Positions 1 to 7,441 of a DNA stretch of 38,462 nucleotides are shown here, piece by piece. Position numbers and translations under genes: made by a program. Position 1 is the stretch's first letter. The number at the start of each line of letters is the position of its first letter. A model generated the notes under the pieces. It searched no databases. It was not told the origin of the DNA and worked only from the letters and a program-made list of their open reading frames with translations. The DNA lies in contig CANFJF010000034.1 of NCBI GenBank assembly GCA_947447355.1, forward strand, positions 1 through 38,462, given 5' to 3'. Origin of the DNA: Comamonadaceae bacterium. Lineage in GTDB: Bacteria; Pseudomonadota; Gammaproteobacteria; Burkholderiales; Burkholderiaceae_C.

Positions 1-1131
1 GCCGGCTTTTATCTGCAAGCCTTGTCGAATGGCCCGACGCTGGCCTTCAAAGACATGGCCATGCAGTTGTTGGGCAACCTGTTTGAATACGAGTTACCGC
101 GCCGCAACGAAGAGCTCAATATTTTGGGCGCCACCAGTGGAGACACCGGCAGCGCTGCTGAATACGCCATGCGCGGCAAAAAAGGCGTGCGCGTTTTCAT
201 GACATCCCCAAACGGCCGCATGAGTCCGTTTCAGCAAGCGCAAATGTTCAGCCTGTTGGATGAGAACATCCACAACATCGCGATCGATGGCGTCTTCGAT
301 GACTGTCAAGACATCGTCAAGGCGGTCTCCAACGACTTGGCCTTCAAGCGCCAATACAAAATCGGCACCGTCAACTCGATCAATTGGGCGCGGCTGTTGG
401 CGCAGGTGGTTTATTACTTCGCAGGCTATTTCCAATTGCCCGAATCTGCGACTGGCGGCAAAGCCAGTTTCACCGTTCCCTCCGGTAATTTTGGCAATGT
501 CTGCGCTGGCCACGTGGCCCGCATGATGGGTTTGCCGGTGCACCAGTTGGTGGTGGCCACCAACGAAAACGATGTGCTGGACGAGTTCTTCCGCACCGGC
601 ATCTACCGCGTGCGCATCGGTGCGGACACGCACGAAACCTCCAGCCCGTCGATGGATATTTCCAAAGCCTCGAACTTCGAGCGCTTTGTTTTCGACTTGC
701 TGGGCCGTGATGCGGCGCAGACGGCAGACTTGTTTGCTCGCCAACTCAGTGACAAAGGTTTTTTTGATTTGAGCGCCCATCCGGCTTTTCAGCAGACCGC
801 TACGCGCTACGGATTTGTCAGCGGCAAGAGCACGCATGCAGACCGTCTGCAGACTATTCGCGATACTTTTCAGCGCTTTGCCACCGTCGTTGACACGCAC
901 ACGGCCGACGGCGTCAAAGTGGCGCGTGAGCATCTCACGCCCGGTGTGCCGATGCTGGTGTTAGAGACCGCGTTGCCGATTAAATTTGCCGCGACGATCG
1001 AAGAAGCGCTGGGTCGACCGCCAGAGCGTCCGCCTGGTTTCGACGGTATCGAAGCCTTGCCCAAGCGCGTCAAACTGATGCCTGCAGATGTGGCCATGAT
1101 CAAGGCTTATGTGGCTGAACATGCGCATTAA
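1..1131 (+). CDS. thrC: threonine synthase, 5'-truncated by window edge
   Basis: Threonine synthase converts O-phosphohomoserine to threonine and phosphate with pyridoxal phosphate in the cytoplasm. The reading frame is open from base 1, so the N-terminus lies outside the window. The visible part begins with the family PLP-lysine motif SNGPTLAFKD (K at about residue 17 of the fragment). It is followed by the GATSGDTGSA phosphate-binding segment and by PSGNFGNV, both typical of the long bacterial/fungal ThrC class. The C-terminus is intact and ends at TAA. About 376 residues are visible out of a usual 460-480. The gene before it in relatives is often homoserine dehydrogenase, which cannot be checked here. 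Identification is secure. Confidence 0.96.
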   Translation, partial: AGFYLQALSNGPTLAFKDMAMQLLGNLFEYELPRRNEELNILGATSGDTGSAAEYAMRGKKGVRVFMTSPNGRMSPFQQAQMFSLLDENIHNIAIDGVFDDCQDIVKAVSNDLAFKRQYKIGTVNSINWARLLAQVVYYFAGYFQLPESATGGKASFTVPSGNFGNVCAGHVARMMGLPVHQLVVATNENDVLDEFFRTGIYRVRIGADTHETSSPSMDISKASNFERFVFDLLGRDAAQTADLFARQLSDKGFFDLSAHPAFQQTATRYGFVSGKSTHADRLQTIRDTFQRFATVVDTHTADGVKVAREHLTPGVPMLVLETALPIKFAATIEEALGRPPERPPGFDGIEALPKRVKLMPADVAMIKAYVAEHAH

Positions 1132-1190
1132 CCCGAGTTTTTTCATGAACCGATGGCTTTTTATCATGCGTGCAATGGCAAAACTCATCC

Positions 1191-1291
1191 TTCATGGCGA
1201 ACTTAGCCGCTCCCGTCGTGGTGAGCGTAGCGCGGCCATGCATCTCGGCGGTATGCGGTGATGGTCTGCCGCGCTACGCTCGCAGTGACGG
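1191..1291. repeat. single copy of palindromic intergenic repeat upstream of mobB
   Basis: Positions 1215-1291 match the 75-bp palindromic unit of the array at 26219-26768 at most bases, sharing for example GAGCGTAGCGCGGCCAT and GCTCGCAGTGACGG. The preceding TCATGGCGAACTTAGCCG at about 1190 resembles the short half-unit of that array. The two arms can pair across a loop of about 15 nt. The copy ends 10 bp before the mobB start. It is more diverged than the array copies. The frame of mobB happens to stay open through it, but the translation shows no MobB-like sequence, so it is treated as non-coding. Confidence 0.8.
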
Positions 1292-1301
1292 ACTTTTGAG
1301 C

Positions 1302-1850
1302 ATGAAAGTTGTGGGCTTCGCCGGTTACTCTGGTTCCGGCAAAACGACGCTTGTTGAGCAGGTGATTCCAGCGCTGAAAATACGCGGTCTGCGGGTCTCC
1401 ATCGTCAAACACGCACACCACAACTTCGACATTGACCGGCCTGGCAAAGACACTTGGCGGCACCGTGAGGCCGGCGCCTTTGAAGTGGTCGCCGCATCAA
1501 ATATGCGCTTAGCCCTCATGCGTGAGTTTGAGCAACCTGCAGAGCTGAACGTCCACCATCTGATTGCTGAGCTCTACACAGGCGTCGACTGGGTCTTGGT
1601 CGAAGGTTACAAAAGCAGTGACCTGCTGAAAATTGAGGTTTGGCGTGCGCCAACGGCCGATTACGAGCCCTTGCCGGTACGCTACCCCGATGACGCTTTT
1701 ATTGTGGCCATTGCCACCGATGCACCACTGAGCCTGCCCGCGCCAACCTTGCTGCCCGTGCTGAATTTGAACGACCCGGACAGCATTGCGGAGTTCCTGG
1801 TTGAAAATCAACACCGCTTCGACTACAACGCTGACAACTACCAATTTTGA
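1302..1850 (+). CDS. mobB: molybdopterin-guanine dinucleotide biosynthesis adaptor MobB
   Basis: MobB is a small P-loop GTPase that assists MobA in attaching GMP to molybdopterin to form the MGD cofactor. The protein (182 aa, close to the family's usual size) opens with a Walker A GYSGSGKT at residues 8-15. The MobB-typical stretch KHAHHNFDIDRPGKDT follows, and then WVLVEGYK. The ATG at 1302 is chosen because the family starts directly before the P-loop. An open frame extends upstream to 1170, but that part is only the intergenic repeat. The Shine-Dalgarno sequence is weak. moeA follows 12 bp downstream, so the two are probably cotranscribed. mobA is not in the window. Confidence 0.92.
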   Translation: MKVVGFAGYSGSGKTTLVEQVIPALKIRGLRVSIVKHAHHNFDIDRPGKDTWRHREAGAFEVVAASNMRLALMREFEQPAELNVHHLIAELYTGVDWVLVEGYKSSDLLKIEVWRAPTADYEPLPVRYPDDAFIVAIATDAPLSLPAPTLLPVLNLNDPDSIAEFLVENQHRFDYNADNYQF

Positions 1851-1862
1851 AAGGGGCTGAGC

Positions 1863-3131
1863 TTGCTCAATCCTGCGACACCTTCCGCACCAGTTCGGCA
1901 GCCACTGCGACCACTGGATGAAGCCCTGGCCGAGTTGTTGGCCATGGCTTTGCCCTTGGCGTACTTTGAGGCCGTATCTACTTTCGATGCCGATGGCCGC
2001 GTACTCGCTGAAGATCTGATCTCCAGCCTTGACGTGCCGGGTCACGACAACAGCTCGATGGACGGCTACGCCGTGCGCAGCGCTGATTTGCAGGCAACCC
2101 ATGTGTTGCAAGTGACCCAGCGGATTCCGGCTGGCAGCCATGGCCATGCACTTGAGCCCTTGGCCGCAGCGCGTATTTTCACCGGGGCACCGATCCCGCC
2201 GGGCGCGGACGCGGTGGTCATGCAGGAAGAGACTGAAGCCTTGACCGACACCGCCAGCGTGCGCTTGTTGAGTGTCCCCAAGGCTGGCCAATGGATCAGG
2301 CGTCAAGGGGAAGACGTTGCGCGCGGCGCGGTGGTTTTAGCGCGCGGCCAACGGCTGTCGCCAGCGGCTTTGGGTCTGGCCGCCAGCATTGGTTTTGACC
2401 AACTGCAAGTGACACGACCAGTCCGAGTGGCCCTCTTTTCGACCGGTGACGAACTGGTCATGCCAGGCACTGTCGCGCCAGCGGACATGCCACCGGGCGC
2501 CATCTACAACTCGAACCGATTTTTCTTGCGTGCCATGCTCAAGCGCTTAGGCTGCGAGGTGACCGACCTCGGCATCGTGCCAGACCGGCTAGATGCGACG
2601 GTGCAGGCACTCGCTGCGGCGTCGCTGCAGCACGACCTGATTCTCACCAGCGGTGGAGTCTCTGTGGGTGAAGAAGACCACATCAAACCTGCGGTGCAGA
2701 CGTTGGGCGAACTCAAGCTCTGGCAGCTTGCCATCAAACCGGGCAAACCGTTTGCCTACGGCCGTATTCAATCCTCCAGTGCTGACCCGTTCGCGCATTT
2801 CATTGGCTTGCCGGGCAACCCGGTGTCGAGCTTTGTGACCTTCATGTTGTTGGTGCGACCGTTTGTGCTCAAGCTCTTGGGTGTGACGGCCTTGGCACCG
2901 CAAGCCATGACGGCAGTGGCGCAATTCAGCTGGCCCAAGGCCGACAAGCGCCGTGAATTTTTGCGCGTGAGGCAACTGGCTGGCGGCGGTTTGGCTCTTT
3001 TTGACAATCAAAGTTCAGGTGTACTCACTTCAGCGGTTTGGGGTGACGGCTTGGTCGACAACCCGCCCGGTCAAACCATCGCGCCGGGCGATGTTGTCAG
3101 CTACATTTCATTTTCGGCCTTGTTGTCTTGA
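1863..3131 (+). CDS. moeA: molybdopterin molybdenumtransferase MoeA
   Basis: MoeA inserts molybdate into adenylylated molybdopterin. The 422-residue product matches family length and order. SSMDGYAV lies near residue 62 and GEDV near 150. STGDELVMPG and the TSGGVSVGEEDH loop belong to the MoaB/Mog-like central domain, and LPGNPVSSFVTF precedes the C-terminal beta domain. The start is a TTG with AAGGGG about 6 bp upstream; the next ATG in frame would cut into the conserved first helix. It follows mobB by 12 bp and precedes moaD by 40 bp, as part of a molybdenum-cofactor operon. Confidence 0.96.
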   Translation: MLNPATPSAPVRQPLRPLDEALAELLAMALPLAYFEAVSTFDADGRVLAEDLISSLDVPGHDNSSMDGYAVRSADLQATHVLQVTQRIPAGSHGHALEPLAAARIFTGAPIPPGADAVVMQEETEALTDTASVRLLSVPKAGQWIRRQGEDVARGAVVLARGQRLSPAALGLAASIGFDQLQVTRPVRVALFSTGDELVMPGTVAPADMPPGAIYNSNRFFLRAMLKRLGCEVTDLGIVPDRLDATVQALAAASLQHDLILTSGGVSVGEEDHIKPAVQTLGELKLWQLAIKPGKPFAYGRIQSSSADPFAHFIGLPGNPVSSFVTFMLLVRPFVLKLLGVTALAPQAMTAVAQFSWPKADKRREFLRVRQLAGGGLALFDNQSSGVLTSAVWGDGLVDNPPGQTIAPGDVVSYISFSALLS

Positions 3132-3171
3132 GTCGTCATTCGTGCCTCATGAAGTCCACTAAATCAAACTC

Positions 3172-3423
3172 ATGAAAATAACCGTCAAATATTTTGCGTC
3201 TATCCGTGAGGCTTTGGGGCAGGGCACCGAGCAACGCGAGACCACGGCCACCACACTGGCCGACTTGCGCAACGAGTTGTTGGCGGTCAGCCCGGCCCAT
3301 GCGCAGGCACTCGCCCGCGGTAAACCGGTGCGCATGGCGCTTGACCAAGTGATGAGCGACGAGTCCGCCCCCTTGCGCGAAGGCTGCGAAGTGGCCTTTT
3401 TCCCACCGGTCACAGGAGGCTGA
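3172..3423 (+). CDS. moaD: molybdopterin synthase small (sulfur carrier) subunit MoaD
   Basis: MoaD is the ubiquitin-fold sulfur carrier of molybdopterin synthase. The 83-residue protein begins MKITVKYFASIREALG, a typical MoaD first strand, and ends in the obligatory Gly-Gly (PPVTGG), the residue pair that is adenylylated and thiocarboxylated. The stop codon is separated from the moaE start by one base, so translational coupling with its complex partner is very likely. Confidence 0.96.
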   Translation: MKITVKYFASIREALGQGTEQRETTATTLADLRNELLAVSPAHAQALARGKPVRMALDQVMSDESAPLREGCEVAFFPPVTGG

Positions 3424-3424
3424 G

Positions 3425-3898
3425 ATGCTGGCTCGCGTATCCGTTCAATCTGAAGACTTCGATCTTTCTACCGAAATTCAGGCGCTGCGCGAGAGTGATA
3501 AACGTGTTGGTGCGGTGTGTAGTTTTGTCGGTACGGTGCGTGACCGCAACGCGGGTGATCAGGTTGCCACACTGGAGCTTGAGCACTACCCTGGCATGAC
3601 CGAAAAAGCCATTGAGGCCATGATCGATACGGCGATGGCGCGCTTCGATATTTTTGCGGCACGGGTCATTCACCGTGTCGGGCTGCTGCAGCCTTTAGAT
3701 CAAATCGTCATGGTCGCCGTCACCTCGGCGCATCGTGGCGAGAGTTTTCAGGCCTGTGAATTCATCATGGACTACTTGAAGACACAAGCGCCATTTTGGA
3801 AAAAAGAAGAAACGTCTGGCGGAGCGCGCTGGGTTGATGCGCGTGTAAGCGACGACACCGCCTTAGCCCGTTGGGGTCTGCAAGCGACTAACGCTTGA
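3425..3898 (+). CDS. moaE: molybdopterin synthase catalytic subunit MoaE
   Basis: MoaE receives sulfur from the MoaD C-terminus and converts precursor Z (cPMP) to molybdopterin. The product is 157 residues, normal for the family. Visible family landmarks are GAVCSFVGTVRD, LELEHYPGMTEKAI, the HRVG motif, SAHRGESFQACEFIMDYLK and the lysine-rich active-site segment APFWKKEE. An AGGAGG-like Shine-Dalgarno sequence (CACAGGAGGCTGAG) overlaps the end of moaD. It closes the molybdenum-cofactor block; a 145-bp gap follows before the catabolic genes. Confidence 0.96.
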   Translation: MLARVSVQSEDFDLSTEIQALRESDKRVGAVCSFVGTVRDRNAGDQVATLELEHYPGMTEKAIEAMIDTAMARFDIFAARVIHRVGLLQPLDQIVMVAVTSAHRGESFQACEFIMDYLKTQAPFWKKEETSGGARWVDARVSDDTALARWGLQATNA

Positions 3899-3961
3899 AG
3901 TCGATTCAGGGAATGATCAACACATCAGTCGTTTATCAAACAAGCCGGCTTCATCTTTTGA

Positions 3962-4014
3962 TTGATGCGGCAAATATCCTCAATTTTAAATTTCTAGACT
4001 GAGCACGGTGCTCA
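3962..4014 (+). promoter_or_regulatory. candidate promoter with palindromic operator before the left catabolic operon
   Basis: A possible sigma-70 promoter has TTGATG at 3962-3967 and TTTAAA at 3985-3990 with a 17-bp spacer. Immediately downstream, at 4000-4014, is a perfect 7+1+7 palindrome, TGAGCAC-G-GTGCTCA. Its place around the expected transcription start fits a repressor operator, for which the MarR product at 8452-8931 is an obvious candidate. The hairpin reading as a terminator is poor because there is no T-tract. Promoter assignment is by eye. Confidence 0.4.
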
Positions 4015-4043
4015 TCTGACCATCTGGCAATGGATAAAAAACA

Positions 4044-5663
4044 ATGAAACAGACGGATGTACTCATCGTTGGTGCCGGCCCGGTGGGCCTGACGCTGGCC
4101 ATCGATCTTGGCAAACGCGGTGTCAAATGCACCTTGATTGAACAAAAGGACGCACCTCAGTTCCTGCCAAAAATGGAACGCGCGAATGCCCGCACGATGG
4201 AGATGTACAGACGCATCGGTCTGGCAGATCCCATCCGCAAAGCGGGCCTGCGGGGTGATTGTCCGATGGACGTTTATGTCGTTCTCAGCCTGAATCAGCC
4301 GCCGTTGCTGCGGCTGCGCTACCCGTCAGTCGATGAGGCGAAGGCAGATGGCCGTGCCACCAACGATGGCAGCAGTCCGCTGGAGCCTTATCAGTTGATC
4401 TCGCAATACACCATTGAGCCACTGTTGAAGTCGATTGCGCAGAGTCTGCCGTCCGTGACAGTGCGCTTCGGGACCGAATTCACGTCATTCGCCCAAGATG
4501 AAGAGGGGGTCACTGTGACCGTCAAGACCGGCGACAACATAGAGACTATCCGAGCCGCTTATGTGGTCGGATGTGACGGTGGCGCCAGCCCCGTTCGCAA
4601 ACAGCTCGGTATCAAGCTGCGCGGTGAAGGTGCGCTGATGGAGTTGCGCCAAGCGCTGTTTCGTTGTGATGAATTGTTTGACCGAATCCCCGTGGGCAAC
4701 GGTCCTGGCCGGGGACGTCACTACCATGTTGCTGATGACAAGGCGTCATTCCTCATCATGCAAGACTCGACTCAGCACTGGACGTTGCATTCGGTCGTCA
4801 ACTCCGATGAAGAGATGAAAGCACAGTTTGAGAAAGTAGTCGGATTCCCCGTTAAATATGAGATGTTGTCTTGCTCTCCGTGGAAGCAAAATCTGCTGCT
4901 GGCCGACCGTTACCGTGACAAGCGTGTGTTCATTGCCGGTGACGCGGCACATCTTGTGATCCCCACCGGCGGACTCGGTATGAACACGGGTGTTGGCGAT
5001 GCTTTTGACCTGTCTTGGAAGCTGGCCGCCACGCTGCAAGGGTGGGGGGGGCCGAAAATTTTGGGTTCGTACGAACATGAGCGTCGCCAAGTGGGTGAGC
5101 GCAATATCGGGGCTTCGCGCTATGCGTCGATCGGACGTCGTAAATGGCGCTCGATGTACCGTTCCAACATCTCCGAGAACACGCCGATCGGGCTTCAAAA
5201 TCGAAAAATTCTTGCCGGTGTCGCTGATGTTGAACAGCGTAAAACCAATGAGATGGTCGGTGCTGAAATGGGTTACCGTTATGTTGACTCACCCATCATC
5301 ATGGATATTCCAGGCGGACCGGAGCACTTGTTCCGTGAATACGTCCCCAGCACCTGGCCTGGCGCACGGCTGCCCCATGTTTGGCTTGATGACGGTACGG
5401 CGCTACAGGACCGATTGCCCGTAAACGGCTTCACCTTGCTCAAGCTCGGCCGCACGCAAGCTGACACGGCTGAACTGGAGAGCGCTATCCATGCATCCGG
5501 TGCACCGTTGACGGTGCTACACCTGCCCGATCAGATCGCCCGAGAGCTGTATGGATTCGACTTGATTCTTCTTCGTCCTGACATGCATATCGTCTGGCGG
5601 GGACAAGAACCACCGGATGATGCTGCACTCGTCGTGGCTGTCGCAACCGGGCACTCCATATGA
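4044..5663 (+). CDS. FAD-dependent aromatic monooxygenase (MhpA/phenol hydroxylase-like)
   Basis: A group A flavoprotein monooxygenase that would hydroxylate an aromatic ring using NAD(P)H and O2. The 539-residue protein has the dinucleotide motif GAGPVG at residues 10-15. The mid-protein DG motif is VVGCDGGASPVRKQLG, and the second FAD motif is AGDAAHLVIPTGGLGMNTG around residues 298-316. A C-terminal thioredoxin-like extension of the MhpA/TfdB type is plausible from the length. The stop overlaps the start of the next gene (ATGA), so it is the first gene of an operon. A run of eight G at 5044-5051 lies in the coding region. The substrate is not identifiable; 3-hydroxyphenylpropionate, resorcinol or related phenols are family precedents only. 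Confidence 0.88.
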   Translation: MKQTDVLIVGAGPVGLTLAIDLGKRGVKCTLIEQKDAPQFLPKMERANARTMEMYRRIGLADPIRKAGLRGDCPMDVYVVLSLNQPPLLRLRYPSVDEAKADGRATNDGSSPLEPYQLISQYTIEPLLKSIAQSLPSVTVRFGTEFTSFAQDEEGVTVTVKTGDNIETIRAAYVVGCDGGASPVRKQLGIKLRGEGALMELRQALFRCDELFDRIPVGNGPGRGRHYHVADDKASFLIMQDSTQHWTLHSVVNSDEEMKAQFEKVVGFPVKYEMLSCSPWKQNLLLADRYRDKRVFIAGDAAHLVIPTGGLGMNTGVGDAFDLSWKLAATLQGWGGPKILGSYEHERRQVGERNIGASRYASIGRRKWRSMYRSNISENTPIGLQNRKILAGVADVEQRKTNEMVGAEMGYRYVDSPIIMDIPGGPEHLFREYVPSTWPGARLPHVWLDDGTALQDRLPVNGFTLLKLGRTQADTAELESAIHASGAPLTVLHLPDQIARELYGFDLILLRPDMHIVWRGQEPPDDAALVVAVATGHSI

Positions 5664-6622
5664 ATGTTTTTGCAATCCTGAGTTTGGCATGCGCATGCTT
5701 GGTGCCTTCGATGGTTCAGGCGCAAGACTACCCTTCTCGACCGATTCAATTTGTAGTCCCTTACACGCCGGGAACCACCGGCGACATGCTGGCCCGGCTA
5801 TTAGGTCAAAAAATAGCCCAGCGATGGAACGTTCCAGTGGTGGTTGACAACAAGGCTGGTGCCAGCGGCATGATTGGCACTGAGGCCGTTGCCAAGGCCG
5901 CACCGGATGGCTATACATTTTTGTTCGCAGCAACATCGCACGGTACGCTCGGTGCGTTCATGCCCAAACTTCCCTACGATGCAGTCAAGAGCTTCGCACC
6001 GGTTTCCTTGCTGGGAACGAGTGCGATGACATTGGCCATTAACAACAAGTTCCCAGCCAACAACGTGCGTGAGTTTGTTGACGAGCTCAAAAAACAGCCG
6101 GGTAAGTTCAACTATGCATCTCCCGGTGCAGGTGGCATCCAGCATTTGGCGATGGAGTTATTCAAGCAGGAAACCGGCACCAACATGCTGCACGTGCCGT
6201 ACAAGGGTTCTGCCGGGGCCTTGAATGATCTGGTGGCCGGTCATGTGCAAGCGACGGTGGTTTCGGTACAAACCGCTACTGTGCTGACCGCAGGCGGCAA
6301 GATGCGGATGCTGGCTGTCATGGGTCGTGAACGGGTACCGACGTTCCCGCAAGTGCCGACACTCATTGAACTGGGCTACAGCAGCATGAATGTGGAAACT
6401 TGGTATGGCGTGTTCGCCCCGGCAGGCACGCCACCGGCTTTGATCGCCCGTATGAATGCAGAAATAAGTCACCTTCTGACGCTGCCCGATGTCAAAGAGG
6501 CGATGGCCAAACAAGGCCTGGATCCAGCAGGCGGAAAACCAGACAGGCTCGACACGTTGCTGCGCAGTGAGGTCAAGCTTTGGGATCAGGTGGTGACGCG
6601 CGGTAAGCTGGTCGCGGATTGA
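5660..6622 (+). CDS. Bug-family periplasmic solute receptor (TTT receptor), first copy
   Basis: A tripartite tricarboxylate transporter (TctC/Bug) type binding protein that would capture an organic acid in the periplasm. A Sec signal peptide occupies about residues 1-21 (cleavage near VQAQ). The mature start YPSRPIQFVVPYTPG is characteristic, followed by DNKAGASGMIG and APDGYTFLF. The ligand-loop signature HVPYKGSAGALNDL and the C-terminal PAGTPPALI are also present. Length 320 aa is normal. It overlaps the upstream monooxygenase by 4 bp, so the receptor probably delivers that enzyme's substrate or precursor. No TctA/TctB membrane genes are nearby. Confidence 0.94.
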   Translation: MNVFAILSLACACLVPSMVQAQDYPSRPIQFVVPYTPGTTGDMLARLLGQKIAQRWNVPVVVDNKAGASGMIGTEAVAKAAPDGYTFLFAATSHGTLGAFMPKLPYDAVKSFAPVSLLGTSAMTLAINNKFPANNVREFVDELKKQPGKFNYASPGAGGIQHLAMELFKQETGTNMLHVPYKGSAGALNDLVAGHVQATVVSVQTATVLTAGGKMRMLAVMGRERVPTFPQVPTLIELGYSSMNVETWYGVFAPAGTPPALIARMNAEISHLLTLPDVKEAMAKQGLDPAGGKPDRLDTLLRSEVKLWDQVVTRGKLVAD

Positions 6623-6651
6623 ATAACTTACAACCTAAACGGAGACGCAAC

Positions 6652-7383
6652 ATGAATCTATTCCAAGATCTGACCATCGCTTATCGAGTCCTCGCCGAGC
6701 ACGGCATCATCGACGCCTACGGGCATGTCAGCGTTCGCTCGCCGACCAACCCGGAGCGATTTTGGATGGCACGCTCCATCCCGCCTGAGTTGGTCACCGA
6801 AGGCGACATGATGGAATTCGGCATGGACAGCGAACCGATTGACGCCCAAGGTCGCAGCCCGGTGAACGAACGTTTCATTCATGGCGAGGTTTACAAGGCG
6901 CGTCCCGAAGTGATGGCCGTGGTGCATAACCACTCGCCTTCAGTCATTCCTTTTTCCTGCACGGGTGCGGCCTTACGACCGATCTTTCACATGTCCGCGT
7001 TCATCGGTCAGGGTGTTCCCAACTGGGAAATCCGCGAGGCGAAAGAGGGCTCCGATATGTTGGTTCGCGATACCTACCTAGGTGCGGCTCTGGCCAGAAC
7101 ACTAGGCGGCCATCCCGCTGCCTTGATGCGGGGGCATGGTGCGATCGTTGTCGGTGAAAGCCTGCAGGTGGCCGTAGGGCGTAGTATTTATCTCGAACAA
7201 AATGCGCGGATGCAATACCAGGCAGAACTGCTGGCAGGACGAACACAGGGCCCCATCACCTTCATGGACGACAAAGAGGTGGCTGCCAATGTTGTCTGGC
7301 AGGACTATGGCCGTTTCTGGAATTTGGTGCGCAGCAAAATGTTGAAAACGCTGGAGGCTGAAAAAGCCGAACTGCTGGCGTAA
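6652..7383 (+). CDS. class II aldolase/adducin-family enzyme (aldolase or decarboxylase)
   Basis: A Zn-dependent class II aldolase/adducin fold protein (243 aa). Counting from the ATG at 6652, it carries E73 (in NERFIHGEVY), H92 and H94 (VVHNHSP) and H162 (RGHGAIVVG). This reproduces the catalytic acid and three metal-binding histidines of the L-fuculose-phosphate aldolase family. In aromatic catabolic clusters, members of this fold include 3,4-dihydroxyphthalate decarboxylase, so decarboxylation is as likely as aldol cleavage. The start at 6652 is preferred over TTG 6619 because of the upstream GGAG and because family sequence begins there. It lies 29 bp after one Bug gene and 58 bp before another. 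Confidence 0.88.
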   Translation: MNLFQDLTIAYRVLAEHGIIDAYGHVSVRSPTNPERFWMARSIPPELVTEGDMMEFGMDSEPIDAQGRSPVNERFIHGEVYKARPEVMAVVHNHSPSVIPFSCTGAALRPIFHMSAFIGQGVPNWEIREAKEGSDMLVRDTYLGAALARTLGGHPAALMRGHGAIVVGESLQVAVGRSIYLEQNARMQYQAELLAGRTQGPITFMDDKEVAANVVWQDYGRFWNLVRSKMLKTLEAEKAELLA

Positions 7384-7394
7384 GCCACTTGAAA

Positions 7395-7412
7395 CTTGAC
7401 AAGATAGTCAAG
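7395..7412. promoter_or_regulatory. inverted repeat before the second Bug gene
   Basis: CTTGAC-AAGATA-GTCAAG is a perfect 6-bp inverted repeat around a 6-nt centre in the 58-bp gap upstream of the gene at 7442. It contains a TTGACA hexamer (7396-7401), and TATAAC lies at 7422-7427. The 20-bp spacing is too long for a standard promoter, so an operator or a small mRNA hairpin is equally possible. Confidence 0.3.
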
Positions 7413-7441
7413 CACATGATTTATAACAAGGGAGGCAATCC

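Noticed and set aside
94..933. 279-aa open frame antisense to thrC
   Set aside because: It lies fully inside a certain gene, is rich in His, Arg and Val as usual for antisense frames in GC-rich DNA, and matches no family I know.
1170..1301. N-terminal extension of mobB
   Set aside because: The extra 44 residues translate the intergenic repeat; MobB proteins start just before the P-loop.
3940..3960. Terminator after moaE from AAGCCGGCTT followed by CATCTTTT
   Set aside because: The dyad has no loop and the T-tract is short, so it cannot form a stable hairpin terminator.
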